Assembly: GCF_047495875.1 (NCBI RefSeq)
Contig: NC_092461.1
Span: forward strand, 50,850,511 to 50,914,510
From: Pithys albifrons albifrons
Lineage: Eukaryota; Chordata; Aves; Passeriformes; Thamnophilidae
DNA: 64,000 nt
Direction of reading: 5' to 3'
In this document: positions 38,801 through 55,800 of the stretch, one piece after another
Numbering within the stretch: position 1 is the stretch's first letter
How the letters are laid out: every line of letters starts with the position of its first letter
The notes under the pieces: generated by a model
Told to the model about the DNA's origin: nothing
The model's input: the letters and a program-made list of their open reading frames with translations, nothing else
Database searches by the model: none
Made by a program: the position numbers and the translations under genes

Positions 38801-40800
38801 ACTGGATTTCCAAACTCCCAGTGATCTGAAACAAATAGCTGCATTTATCTGCCTGACAATACAGGGGATAGTTCAGTGCATGACCCTGTGAAAACCATAT
38901 GAACATGTTTGCATTCACTGTAAATGTGATGATTATCAGAGAACACAATCTGTCGTTTTTAATTGCCCTGATGTGCAAAAGTAGAAAATAATGGCTGCAG
39001 GTGTTCACACAACATTGTTGTGTATTTGTGCAGAGACTTGACCAGACTACAAATCTAAGAAAGCACTGGATTGTATTTTTGCATATTTTCATACTATCAA
39101 AACAGTATGTTCTGTTGATATTGGTAAAATAAAGATGTAGGCCTAGCTTTTCTAAAGATCAGTCTTTTTTTTTAATTGAATCTCATCTTTCAGGATCACT
39201 GTACGACCTCTGGCACCTGAAGGACAGCTACAGATACGCTGTGCCCCTTGCAGCAGCTTCAGCAAAGGTAGCCATTCACAAGCCCTCTCTGTTGCATCAC
39301 ACAGTATTCCCTGGGACTTTCCTGGTAACGGGTCAAACCTGTTACTGTCTCAAACACCTGGCAGCTCTGACAGGAAACAAGTCCTGATCTCTACCCATTG
39401 CCTGCTGATGCTCGCGGAAGGCGCCTAAGCAGGGGTACACCTTCAGGTATTCCTCCACTCCAGAGTGGTGCCCACTTTCTCTCAGGGTCAGCAGTGCTGC
39501 CACTTCAGCTTTATACAGATCTCATAAGTTCAGAAATTTAGCAGAATGATCCATCCCAGGCTGTGCCATAGGGTGCTCATGTACTGCTCATTTTTCAGAC
39601 TTCAAAATTATTTGTTCTCATTCTTTTTTTTCTCTTTCTCTTCTTTACAATCTTTTCTCTCAGTTAACCATACACCATCTACAACAGCACACATAATTAG
39701 CACATATATCTTTTTTCTTAGTGCGTCATTTTACTGGCATTGGATTACATGTAATTTTCCAGTGAAATGGCCCGATAGCTGATGGTATTATTACCACTGC
39801 ATTTGTGGGGGCTTTGTTTGGGGTTCCGCAACATGGAGAAAAAGTTGCTTTGTGATTTCCCTGCAGAATGGCACTCTGCATGGATAGTCAGACATCTGCA
39901 GTATGTCTGGTACTGACTCCTTGCAACAGAACTTCTGTAAAGAGACCCCACGGGTGATGCTGGCCAGAATCAACACCTGAAACACATGATCTTGCTTGTC
40001 TGTCCCCAAATATGTGTATACGCAGCCACCATATCTGCTGTTGTTTGCTGATTTACTGGTCTCAGTGTTAGTGCTGCTGCCCATCTTGAGACTCATTTGT
40101 TGGAGATGGAGACATTGTCTATTGCTTCCTTCCCTGTCCTTTATTCTGTTGTAGCAGATCTTGTGGAGGGGAGCTCAGCATACCTTGCTGAGGGTGCCTG
40201 GGTGCCAGATGTGCCTTCCTGCTTTCTTTGATTCTCAAGCAGCTGCACTGTCAATGCCCATCCACTCCCAGCTGCTGATTTTAAACAAAACAGTGGCTGT
40301 ATAATACTGTTTAATGAATAGGGGCAGGAGGAAGTTTCCCTGCACCATGATTCCAGTACAGCCAAGGACTGAGCTGCTTGGGGTAAGCAAAAGACACTGC
40401 ATAGCTGGTGGGAGAGCACAGCCATTGCCCCAGTAAACCCAGGAGCTGCACTGAGGGTGCCCAGCACTGAACTTGCTAACACAGGGGCCTCGGGCCCAGC
40501 ACTGTTCCCAAGCTTAGTGGCTCATTTCATGCTTGACACCCACATGTGTGCATGGTCCGGGGCTGTATCCCACGGGACAGGCTGTTCATTGCTGTGGCAC
40601 TGGGGGCAGGCAGAGGCTGCCAGGCCTGGCAGAGGGCAGGCAGTGCTGCTGTAGAGAGGCAGCGTGCTCAGTGCTGAGACAGGGGCAGACTACCACCTGT
40701 GTCCCCTGCACCGCCGCCTTGTGATGCCTGAGAGATTTGTTTTCTCCATCACACAACAGCTCTGTGTCAGAAGTGACAGTACCCAAGCAGACTGTCTACT
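35870..40800. other. Intergenic DNA between the ERICH5 and RPL30 promoters
   Basis: About 4.9 kb separating two divergent genes. Contains no recognised gene. A 74-bp exon-like segment (AG at 39192, GT at 39268) is noted as a finding. No tRNA or snoRNA was recognised. Confidence 0.55.
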
Positions 40801-40805
40801 CTGTA

Positions 40806-41250
40806 CTCATGGGACTCTACCTGGAGCACTGCATCCAGCTCTGGGATCCCCAGCACAGGAAGGACATTGACATCTTGGAGCAAGTCCAGAGTAGGCCACC
40901 AAGATGATCAGAGGGATGGAGCACCTCTCCTGTAAGGAAAGAGAGAAGGTGCCTGGAGAAGAGAAGGCATAGGCGTGACCTAATTGTGGATTGTGGCCTC
41001 ACAGTAGCTGAAGGGAGTCTACAAGAGATGGAGAGGGACTTTTTACAAGAGCATGTAGTGACAGGACAAGGGTGTGTGGCTTCAAACTGAAAGAGGGTAG
41101 ATTTAGACTAAATATCAGGAAGAAATTCTTTACTGTGAGATTGGTGAGACACTTGCACAGGTTGCCCAGAGTAGCTGTGGTTGCCTCATCCCTGTAAGTA
41201 CTCAGGGCCAGTCTGGTTGGAGCTCTGAGCGACTCGGTCTAGGGGAAGTG
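40806..41250 (+). mobile_element. CR1 LINE fragment upstream of RPL30
   Basis: Shows 'ctacctggagcactgcatccagctctggg', 'caggaaggacattgacatcttggagcaagtccag', 'gtagtgacaggacaag', 'aatatcaggaagaaattctttactgtgag' and 'actcgg tctaggggaagtgtcc' in CR1 order. It has indels and a missing terminal tail, and ends against the RPL30 CpG island. Confidence 0.9.
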
Positions 41251-41254
41251 TCCC

Positions 41255-44532
<3,278 letters not shown>

Positions 44533-44556
44533 ATGCTGTAAAGGTGTTATTTCTAC

Positions 44557-44562
44557 AATAAA
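44557..44562 (+). promoter_or_regulatory. RPL30 polyadenylation signal (AATAAA)
   Basis: Canonical AATAAA 25 bp after the RPL30 stop, giving the very short 3' UTR usual for ribosomal-protein mRNAs. Confidence 0.85.
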
Positions 44563-44589
44563 ACTGGCTACAGACATATTTTAAGAAAA

Positions 44590-46105
44590 ATTTTTATTAT
44601 ACCTTTGTTGGTTTTAGGGAACAAACTATATAAATGAAGGTTCATTACCACTGCTGTGTTTCCTGTTATGTTAGAAGTAACCTTAACAGGACAAAGCTTG
44701 CCTGTTTCCTTCTGTAGAAGGTGTGGATCTCGAGAGATAAGTGGAGGAAGGCCTGATCACGGCAAGGGTGGTGCCAAATCCCAGCTTGGCCAGGGCTTCC
44801 TTAGTGTTTGGTTTTGGAGAGCTAATGCAAAAACAAGGCATAATGCGAGGGACAGTGGAAATTTGGGATATTGGTGGCGGATCCTAAAGGGTTTACTTGC
44901 ACTGAAATAATTCATGCTGGTTTTACCAAGTCAGTCACAAAGTACTAATGTGCATTATTCCCTTTGTCTTTTCCTTCCAAGAGTACATACCTGTCAGGGC
45001 AACCAGGATAGCTGTTAGATGTGTAACATGTTTTCAGTAATGTACCAGCGAATTTTGTAAAGCTGATTTTAAATTAGTGTCCTTTATTTTACTTCTTCAA
45101 AGATGTTAGAGATAGACAAGGTGGTGTTCTCAAGTCACCATTGCTGAGAGCATCAGTAAGTTTTGTGCCTGCTCTGTGCAGGACCACAACTGCAGGATGT
45201 GCCTGATTAGTAGGGATTGTTGAGATGCCAGTGCTTTGCTGACAAGTGATAAAAGAAACACCTCATGCAAATCAGTGTGTACCTGCAGCCTTGCAGTACT
45301 CCAGAACTTCCAGAATTCCAAAGTGTGCCAAAGTAACAAGGTGCCTTTCGAAGCTTACTGTTACATATCCATGCACGCTCATTAGCTTATCTGAGATCAC
45401 TTGATCACTAAAGTTCTGATGCAGCTGCTGTTTCTGTTAAAAATGGATGCAGTTGTGTCTTTCCATTTGAAGACAGTAAAGAGGCAAATCAGTGTGTCAG
45501 AGCAACACAGGAAGGAAGTGCTGGCATCTGCCTGTATCAAACCATGGATTTGGCAAAGGTGTAGCCAAGGGGAAAGAGGCACTTCAGTTGGCCATAATGG
45601 CTGGAATCAATTTGCTGGCTTTGTGTTTCAGTGTTTGACAAACAGGTGTGCAGCTACCTGTATTGCCCAAAGAATGTTTGCATAATGAAAATACTAGTTG
45701 CATTTAGGAAAGTTAGAGAATCTGAATATTGACCAGGGGACAGTAGGGAGAAGTTGGAGAGTCTGGACATGATACAAGTACTGGAATCTTCAGATTGTGA
45801 TGCTCTGATAATCCAGCAAACTTCTCACTTGGTGCATTTACTTTCACCACAGTTTAAACACAAAGGTGTAAATTTGTATTTTTTACATCTGACTGATTTC
45901 AGTAGTTCACTCTTGTTTGAAGAATCCAAATCACTCCTAATGGCATGAATACCATCCCACTTTTCCTGTTTTTATCTCTGTATGTATACATAGAACTATA
46001 TATATCCACACAGATTGAGTGCTTAAAATACTAGCAGAGTGGAGGAGGGAAATACAGAAAAGCAAGCTGTAAATTCATACCCTAAAAGTACTTCAAAACA
46101 TGGAG
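44590..46105. other. Intergenic DNA between RPL30 and MATN2 3' ends
   Basis: About 1.5 kb between two convergent genes. No repeat family, exon or RNA gene recognised. Confidence 0.6.
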
Positions 46106-46130
46106 GTTTCACTTCAAAAAATAACAGCAT

Positions 46131-46136
46131 TTTATT
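46131..46136 (-). promoter_or_regulatory. MATN2 polyadenylation signal (AATAAA, minus strand)
   Basis: TTTATT on plus reads AATAAA on minus, 263 bp after the MATN2 stop. It is the first canonical signal I see downstream; longer 3' UTR forms cannot be excluded. Confidence 0.5.
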
Positions 46137-46398
46137 ATTTTGCATAGCTTATTTCACTTGTTTAGTTCTGCTTAATTAGAATTTTTGCTAGTTACTAAAT
46201 TGGATATATAACATTTTCAACACTTCTTGTCTTCATTCAATGCAAGACAGAACACATGGCGTACAGATGAAGGGATCCAAAATACTCTTTGACTTCAGAC
46301 AAAAGGATTAGTTATTTTACTTTGAACCAGTTTAAGAAAATAGTTCTGACAAATTTGTATGTATAAATATACAGTGTAGCATACACTTTAAATTCTCA

Positions 46399-49300
46399 TC
46401 AGTATTTTAGCCTGTTTTCCAAATCTTCCATCCTCTTCGTCATTTCTTCCAGTACATAAATGTTAAGGAAAGAGGTACTGATGGATGCATTAATAGAAAA
46501 AGTAATGGTCCATACACTTTCTCTTGTTTCTCCTCTGACTTCAGTAGTTCTAATGCAATATTCCCCTTATTTTCTCATTCTGATTTGATCAGCTGAGTTG
46601 TGAAAGTTTGAAGCCACACTGATTAACAGGCATACGTTGACATGGAGTTAAGACCAGAGCTTAGTGAAGAGGCTGGTAGTTCTGAAAATTCCATATTTTA
46701 AAGGGAAGGTAAATGCTGTTAAAACTGGTTTACTTAATCAGCTGCCTGAAACTAACAGATTATAAAACTGGAGCTCTGAGACTGCAGTAAGAATGTCTGA
46801 TGACGATGATCTGTTCTTGCCCCATGGTCGTGTAGGATTGGGTACTGTTTTTACAAAGTCAGTGGTTTCCAGAGAGATGAGAAGTAGAGCACAAGCAGCC
46901 CCATGTGATCTAGAACTGGCTTCATTTAAAATAAAAAGCTGCAGCAATGCAGAGTAGTGTACAGCATCACTTTCCTGATAAGCACTTGCAGCTGGCAGGA
47001 ATGCTGTGTCTGCTGCAGGAGGAGGTTGGACCAGTCCTGTTTACCTGAGCATCTCTGTCCGAGGCACATGGTAAGGCTGCAGCCGGGGGGGAGCTGAGAG
47101 GAAGAGGTGGCCTAGCACCAAGAGGGAACTGAAAGCACTAAGACCTACCTCAGAAGGATGAAGCTGCTGCACCCCACTCTTTGCTTGTTCATCTAGTATC
47201 TTGATTTCAGCATTTTAATGTCTTACACAAGGGAAGAGGGAGAACTGGACATACAAACTGGGATCTTTGTAAGTGGCTGTAAGGAATTGGTATGGGTAGA
47301 CAGGCAAATTGAATTGGACCTCTGAGTTTGGCCAGAACAGCCATGTGCTCTGTGTCCCGTCCCTTCCCCCTTGCCAGCAGGAGAATGTATCCCCTTGCTA
47401 GTAAGGAGCAACAGTGGGTGTCCTGCTGCTACTGTGGGCACTAGCCTGCCTAGGCATAGAGTTTGGTAGTTTCTCAGCTGTCTTGCAGAAGGGATTACTC
47501 TGCATATTGGCATCACATGAGCTGCTTTCTCTGCAACATCCATGTTTCTGGGGGATTCACAAATGAAAAGTTCAAGCAGTTGAAACTGCATTCAACTACT
47601 GATAGAAAAAATTTAATGTAGTTGGATGCAGATCATCAAGAGTTTGGACTGATCCCTCTAAATTTATACTCTGTTATGGGAGCTAGTTTTGTAGCTGGTT
47701 TTCCCTCTTCCCACCCCCAGATCTCTGGACCACTCTTCCACAGTTACCAAGAATTAGTGTATCACCCTGTATCTGAGCTGCTCTTGAGATAAGGCAGAGA
47801 AATGAGGTTTGTAATGGAGATGAAACTGGATGGTTCATATTCTGTTACAGGAAGTGGTTGCACAGTGCTCCGAGAAAGTGCTTAGCACTGTTCCTATGAA
47901 AATCCATAGGTCTCTGGCTCAATGCCAACAGCTTTTCCATCACCTTGAGTCCTTGGAATAAAAATCATAGGGTTGCCTGTTCAGATTTTAAAGCAAAAAA
48001 GCACATGTTGCTAAGTTTTGTGTTCTTTGATTCTGAGTAAGCTCAGAGTTCCTCGTAGCCCAGCTGCAGGAGGTGACAGCAAAGAGGCTGAGGCTTCTCC
48101 TGAAGGGGCAAGGAGTGGTTTCCTTTCTTGTCAACATCTAGACTGGAACTCTGTGTCTAAATAACACTTAATGTAGGAGACGACCTAAAATTTTTCTCCA
48201 AAGTCATTTGGAGAAGTCCCTTCAGAGAAGGGCATTTGAAGCACTTAGCAATAACCTGGGATGATGACTTTTTTCCCCTTTACGAAATAATTCTACTTTG
48301 CACAGAATAATTTAATCAAGGGATCAGAACATGATTCCTGAAAGGTGTCTCCTGAAGGATTCACTTGGGAAGGTGAGAGAGTGAAGCTGGCTACTGCAGG
48401 TGCATAAAATAGCTGGACGTAAGGTCTGAACTGGTAGGCACAGTTTTGCATCAGGTTAACAGAGCCCTCTGTGGTCCTGCCTGCTGTCACAGCCACTGAG
48501 GGTCTGTTAGCCTCACTCTGGACAGACTGTTCAGAGGTTCCTCAGTCTGAATCTGTTCCTGTCTAGTTATGAGCTGTTGGTATCAATGTGCTCTTCTGTG
48601 CAGAAAATTACGTGCTTAAGTGATCTTGCATACAGTTACAGAACTTAAATAAAGATGTGATGTCTTCTTACTATTTATTTGATCAGACAAGCAGCTTTCA
48701 TGAAGAAAACAGGAATTTGCTGCATAAATAGTGTATAAATACTGCATGATTTGCTGTGTTGCCAATTCGCTGCTCTTGTCTCCTGAGACATGGTGGATGT
48801 TAGTGCAGCAGCCTTTACACTTACAGTTTCCTTGAAAAAACCAGACTAAGGAGGGGGAGGGAAGGGGCAGAAGCTACTGATCTGCACTTTGCTTATTTTT
48901 ATCTGCATTTCTTTTGATGCAGAATTAATCAAACCTGAGTCCTCTGAATTCCTCTTCATCTGGAGTATGGTTTTAAATGATTCACTGTATCTGGTGCCTT
49001 ACCAAGCAGTTCAGAAGGAAAACGCATCTCCTGTAGCTAGTAAATGCTGTTTCAATAACATCTGAAGAAGTAACCCAAAGCAAATAATGGTAGTCTTGAA
49101 TTTGACTAGTTGTTTCTTTGCTGTCCCTGATGGTGTTTACTGTTAGGGGTTATGAAAACTTAAAATCTTTATTAATATTTTGCTCCCTTCTATGAAGGAG
49201 AGACAGATTACACATCTTGAACACTTTGCTTCTTGGCTATTATTAAATAGTTTAGATTTTCATTACAGTAAATTGATTTAAGCTATAAAGGCAGTTTAGA

Positions 49301-49821
49301 TTCAATGTGTTAAAATTATAGTTGCTTTGAACCTGTCCTTCTGGTCTTAAATGTAAGAATTATTCTGAAAGGATATATCGCTCCGTGAGTTTTCTTACTT
49401 CATTGGTTGCATAGTTCTGGAATGTCACAAGGCTTTCACATTTGCACTGCTCATTATCTTTTAAAGCTTTTGCTGAAAAACAGAAATAGTTAAGCAAAGG
49501 CTAAATGCTGAATAAATCAAACAGGATGAGAGAGGAAATGACAAGGCCTTAAAAATTCAAAGCAAATTCAATACAGCTTCCTGTTCTCAAAACAGGTCAA
49601 CATCCAAAGGAATGCTGGGGGCAGATTTTGTAAATACCAGAAAACAGTAAACAACATGTAGACCTGTATACTGAAAGAGTGGTCTGGGTTATTCTAAACA
49701 AAGGTAACGTGATTACCTGTTGTTGAGTGAGTGTGACTGTCTTCAAAAATATACTTGTGTTGTATTGCCAGATGTGGACAGTCAATGACATCTGTGATGG
49801 CTATTGTGGTTGATTCAGGTC
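46399..49821 (-). CDS. MATN2: MATN2 linker and C-terminal coiled coil (three exons)
   Basis: Exon 49821-49717 encodes the linker ([18 protein letters not shown]). Exon 49472-49377 gives [14 protein letters not shown] followed by EVRKLTER. Exon 46451-46399 gives [17 protein letters not shown] and stop. The paired cysteines (CKC) just before the heptads are the residues that crosslink matrilin subunits; the heptads mediate trimer assembly. The human protein has roughly 20 more residues between ICE and the linker that I could not find here. Confidence 0.93.
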
Positions 49822-52800
49822 CTGCGGGAACCCCCCCAAAAGTCTAAAAATCAACCCACTTAATTATACAGTATTTTTTTTTTCAGCTCACATGCACTGA
49901 ATTCTTAGTGAGTAATCTCACTGGTTGCAGTGAGGATCATTCATGAAGAGGATTAGGGTCACAAAGATGTGAAGGATCCGAGCTGTTAGGCAGTATTTAC
50001 TGTATACATGATTGTAAGTTGTGGGCTGCAGAACTGCAAGGGAGTTGTGAAGGTTTCTGTGAGAAACAGAAGTGACTGAAAGCTGAACATGCTTAAAGTG
50101 TCAAGTACAGTGTTGAAATACAAGCTTGCCCATGAAGTAATTCATTTGGATAGTGTAAGAAGCATGCAGCCATGCTTTTGTTACAGTGAATCTCCATTTT
50201 CACCTTGCAGAGAGAGGGTGGCTTGGAAGAGGGGGATGCAGGGGGATGGGATTAACAATTTTAGGTGAATTGTGAGGGTTCTCTACAGCAGGCAGCATGA
50301 AGAGTCAACTTAGCAATGACTGTGGAGACAGCAGGACACTGAGTTAAAACAGCCAACCTGAAGGCTGTGGACCAGTCTTATGAAGCGTTCCAGACGATGG
50401 ATCCTGCTGGTGAGGTGACTCTCTCAAGGCTGGTAGATACAAATCGCCAAAGGACATGGTATCACAAAAGGAGCAATAAAAATGTTCACATTCCTTAGAA
50501 ATGGAGATGTTTATTACCAGTAACTTGGTGTTTGTCTCTCATTACACATGGAAAATGCCTCATACCTGTGCAGTTAAGAAGAGGTCCAGTGTTGATGGAA
50601 ACTCCAGGACTTGCCCTTCAACTCAGACTATCAGAGGAACTCTTCCAAAATCAGAAGTGCTTTACTGAATAGATTAATAGTAGTGAAGCAATCTGAAATG
50701 ACAGCCATCTATTTTGTGTCCTCTAGTGAAAATTCTTGCATGTTTCATTATCGTCCATCAGACCTTCAGGGTGAACTGAATAAGAATAAAAACTGCTTGG
50801 AGAAAGAAAGTTTCTTATTCTCCTTCAGTTTTCTTTTTAACAGGAAAGTGATCAGGGAGTTGGGAGTGTTTAGATAAGAAGGGTGAGTAAAGTCTATTTG
50901 ATGCCCTGCAGTTATAAGCAAAGATACACGTTTCTAATTTATGAAGAAAACCCTTTAAAATGTAGAGATTTATTTTAGACTCTCCACACTCATCTTTTTA
51001 GTCAAAACGTGTGAGAGAAATGGAAACCTGTTCTATCCGTAGGTATAACCATCCCAGCCATCCTATGCACTGCCCCTTTCTTGCCGCCAGAGGGTAGTAT
51101 GGAGGCAGATTTGGTTCCTTAAGAACGGGTCCTTTTTTCAGAAAATACACAATTCACTGTGAACTGACTTTGGAGCTCTTAATGGCCCAGATGAACTAAA
51201 GAACATGTATTTAACAACCGCATGACTTGATCGACCATGCCAGGGAACTGGATGGAGCATCTGGGGCTTGCTGCTCTGACACCCAGAGTTCCTGCACTGA
51301 AAGTGAATGTGTGAGGGCAAAAGGTGTCAGTGCAGACTCTTCTGATACACCATGAAGATGCAGGAGGGAGATGGAAGATGCATCTGGGCCACCCAGGTTT
51401 GCTGTAACTATTGGGATCCCTGCTGGTTTAGTCAGCTTTGACAGATGCACAATAATATATATACAATTGTGCTAAGGTGCACTGGGAAGATGAGACCCTC
51501 TTGGGTAGGGGTTGGAATGACTGAGCATGAGGATCAGGGAATGAACGGAGATGAATGGTTGAATAAGAACACCAGAGAGCAGTGGGAATAACTACTATAT
51601 ATATATATATATATCAAAACCTGCATGGGAACCAGCTGCTAGAAGGAACAGATTTTGAAGATGAGTTCAGGGCAGAGAGATGTGGGATGAATTCACAAGG
51701 TGAGGAATGAAACAAACTGGGTGAGGACTGTAGCAGAAGAATGATCACCTGGGAACAAGGATGATGAAGTTTCCAGTGTAGGAGGGAAGGGACAGGTAAG
51801 ATGAATCCTGAGTGTTTGACACTGAGTAATGATGTGCTCTAGAAGTTGCTCAAGAGCTGCAGGCTAATGAGGGGGTTGTTTAGAAAGGACAGAGGAACTG
51901 ACCTGAAACATTTGAGCTTTGTACACAAAGTTAGGGACAGAAAAAAAGGCATACACTGGTAGAGGAGTGGCAGAAGTTCTTCAGTTTGGAAAAGGATTGG
52001 GCATTTCAAAAACTCCTCTTAAGGCTTCAGAAACTGGCTGGGGCTCCAAGATTTCTGATCTCATTGCCTCTGTAAAGCTGAATAAACAGACAAGTAGTGA
52101 CAGAGGCTGCTCACCCTGAATCCCTTAGTGAAGTCAGTGCAATGAACAAAATTGTGGGGAACAACTGAAGTTGGGGAGGGGAGTTTTTAGTGTTCTGTTT
52201 TGTAACAGAACACAAGTAATTTGTTAAGAGAAGCCTGTGAGAAAGTCTCAGCAAGTGCAGTGTCTGAATATTTGCTGCACTGATAACAATCTGCAATGTA
52301 GACAGAGAACAGAATGTTAACCAGCAGGCTGCTGAGTACTTTCATCTGATCAGGGCTGGGATCTGGTGACAAAAATAGTATATGACCATATAAATAAAGG
52401 CTCTCACAATGCACATGCTCAGAAAGGGGTGAAGCCACAATCATGTTGAGTATGTATTATGTATGACATTGCTGAAGCCTCGTTAGTGCTTCCAGTCAGA
52501 TGAAAAATTAACGTTAACCAAGGCAATGAAAGGGAACTTTCCAACTGAATTCCTCTTAATAAGAAGCAAAAGAAAAAAACAACAACTTTTTTTTTTGCAT
52601 TTGCATTTGCTACTAGTCATCAAGAATAATTAATAGTAATCAGCAGCTATTCTACAAGGCAGATGCTTTCTTGCAGAATAAAAGGGAACAGCCTTACCCC
52701 CAGAAAAAGATTTGGAGGGCTTCTGATTTAGTTGCAAACATGCAGTGCATTCCCAGCTGGGACTGGGAGCGAGAGGCTTTTTGTCAGTGGAGTCCATGAG

Positions 52801-55800
52801 GTTCACAGCATCTCACCCTGTCGTCACAGGCTGGAGCCTCAGAAGTCCTCAGCTAAGGACCAAGGCCGGAATAAAAATAAAGTTATTTCTGTTGCAAAGG
52901 AGGGAGAAAATTAGCCTATAAAAAACCCCCAAAAATGGACTTTCAGCTTTTGTAACAGACTTGGAGGTAGAATTTCTGGTGGAATGAGTTGATGAGCAAT
53001 AGGTGGTCCTGGAGTGTCCAGAAAAACAAGGCTGGGTCAGCCCTTAGTTCATAGGTGTGAGGCATTCATTGCCTGTTGGTGAGAGAGGAGGAGGACAGAA
53101 GCTGAGGCATTTTCTAGAGGTGTAGACTAGAAACTGCCACAAAGGGGCAGGATTTACATATTTTGTCATATGGTAAGTAATATAGTTAAAAGAAAAAAAA
53201 ATCCTGGTTGCTAACTACTGGTGTGGGCACCTGAAGGATGCATTTCCATCACTGAGCTCTGGGGCTTGTTAATGAATGAGAATTATTATCCTCAGGTTTG
53301 CTAACGAGTGAGAATTTTTATTCTGGTTGCCAGATAGTTTTGGCTTTGGCATCTCCACAAGCTTGTAAGATGACATGCTGTCATCAGCAGATTATCTGCC
53401 TAATAGGAAGGTCAATTGAACTGACTTGATTTCATGTTACAGTATTTAGTATTTCAAAAAGATGGAACTAGGACTTCTTAGGACTGAAAGACAGAGTATA
53501 CAAGCTAGGAAACATCCTCAAATTCTTTTTACAGAGTCTTCCTTGACATCTGTATGAGGAAGAAATGTACTGCAGCCAATTTTACACAGTAATGTCAAGG
53601 ACAAAAAAAGGCAAGACCTGTTTGTATTTCATTCCAAGAAAAACAACCAAATAAAAACTAGTAAAGTCCTCTTGCACAATTCTAGTCCCATGACTAATAT
53701 TATTCCTAGTGTTGTTTCTGAATTTTGCTTCAGGTACCAATTTGAATGTACAAAGAATACTGAGCCCTGGGAATGTGTGAGTGGGACAGGTATGCTGTCC
53801 TCTTCCTGGCTGAACAGCTTCCATCCCAGCTCACGTTCCCCTTGCCCTTGCAAAACTTCAGCTGGGAATGGTTATATAGAGGCTGCTTGTGCCAGAGTGA
53901 AGGGTGCTTTCTAAAACAAACCTTCTACATTTGTAGAGCAAAATTTGGAGCTTACAAACAACTGAAATCCACTCTTTGTAGCTGTGCATGTATGTTCAAT
54001 GAACTATTTTTAGTCTTCTATAAATAGGCACAACAGCACTTGATGACTTATGTTACTGTGGATTAGCTTATTGCCACTGGTCTTAAGACTATTTTTTAAT
54101 TCTCATTAAGGTACTACAAATCCCTGATTATTTTCCTACATTCCAAACAAAGTAGGTCATACTTCTTTGATGGGGTGGGGTTCGTTGCATGGCTGACTTA
54201 ACTGTAGAAATAGAAAAGGGAAGGAGCAATTGTCTTTTGTGTATAGAAATGTACATTTTATCCAACCTTTTTGAAAATAAAGCAAAGATAATGTCTATAT
54301 ACCTTTACCCAGTGATAGATTAATGATATATATATTCCTCACATATTAAAGGGAAGAAAAATCTAAAAAGTAAAACATCTGGAAACATTCACTATCTCAA
54401 GGAAAGTAGAATTCTGTTACCTTCACAGATTTGGGCTCTTAGCTCTTCACTTATGTCCTCCAAAGCTGTGAAATCTTCAGCATAGAAGAGATGTTTATAT
54501 GGTGGCTCAGAAGCAATTTCCAGCAGTTCTTCCTCAATTGCTTTTCCTATTCCAATTGCATAGATGATTATACCTGGATTCAAAAGGAATTGCATGTAAT
54601 TATTACTTCAGTAGCTCAGTAGTTCAGCATGTTGAATCCTTGCACTCTAGGGCACATTAGCAGGCTGGGAGGCCACTTAGGAGGGTAAGAATGGGAAGAC
54701 AAATGATTTATGGAACTAGGAAAGAGTGAGCCTTACAACAGAGATGCTCAGGACAAGTATTTCCCCAGCAGAGGTGCTAGGGAGAAAGTAAGTGAGGATT
54801 TGTAGTTTTCTTAACTCTCAAAGCAGCGAAGGAGGACATGGTTCAGAGCCCTCTTACCAGAAAGATTTTAAACAAGCAATGAGTACAAAATATAGTGATC
54901 TTCAATGTCCTTTCTTTCCACAGGTAGTTTTTATTCTCACAAACATATGATCAGAAGCATTTTCCTTTACATCAGTTTGAGCTTAGGAAGTGTCCACAAC
55001 TAGTACTGATTTTGTGATTCATAGCAGAGCTATGAGCCTCACAGCTCTTTTAGATGGTTCAAGAGCAGAATCTGTCTTCTCAGCTGGTTGGTTTCAGATA
55101 AAACTTGGGATGAGGAGGTTTGATATTTTTATTATCATGGGGTAATAACTGCTGCACACTCACTGAATTGCAAGTTTAACCTTTCTGCTGAAGAATCATG
55201 GGCTCGATAACATCATACAATATGCATTTTTCAAGTTTTTAACATTTAATATAAGCATTTCCTCGCTTTTTTTCATGAATCTGCCTACCACTGCACTTCA
55301 GCCAGTAAAGTAAAATGGTCACCAGAAGCTGATCCAATTTAATGAATGCAGCAGTCCTGCTGACGTCTGTTGCTTTTTAAAGACTTGGAGATATCAGTGA
55401 TAAAGTATTTAAGGTCAGTTTCATATTCAGCATTACTACATTGGCTATGCTGCAATTACACAGGGGATGGGTTTGGCCTGTAGCATTACAGCATCAGTGT
55501 GAGCAGTCCAGAGCTGAGATCTCATTCAGCAAGTAAGAAGGTTGGCTGGCACTTCTTTGCTTCTTCTGTAAATCTTCCACGTAGTTTCACACATCTCACC
55601 AGTTACCCTACACAGATATTAGGTTTTTTAAAGAAATATTTTAAAAACATTTTGTTTATAGTTCATTGTAATGGCACCCTAGTTAGCACATACTCTTCCC
55701 ATATCCTTGGGCATTTTTCCCTTTTCTCCTTGCAGAGAGGTATCAGTCCTGACCAATGCTATACTGTTTGTAGCAAATTATGATTGATGTATCAAGTCAA

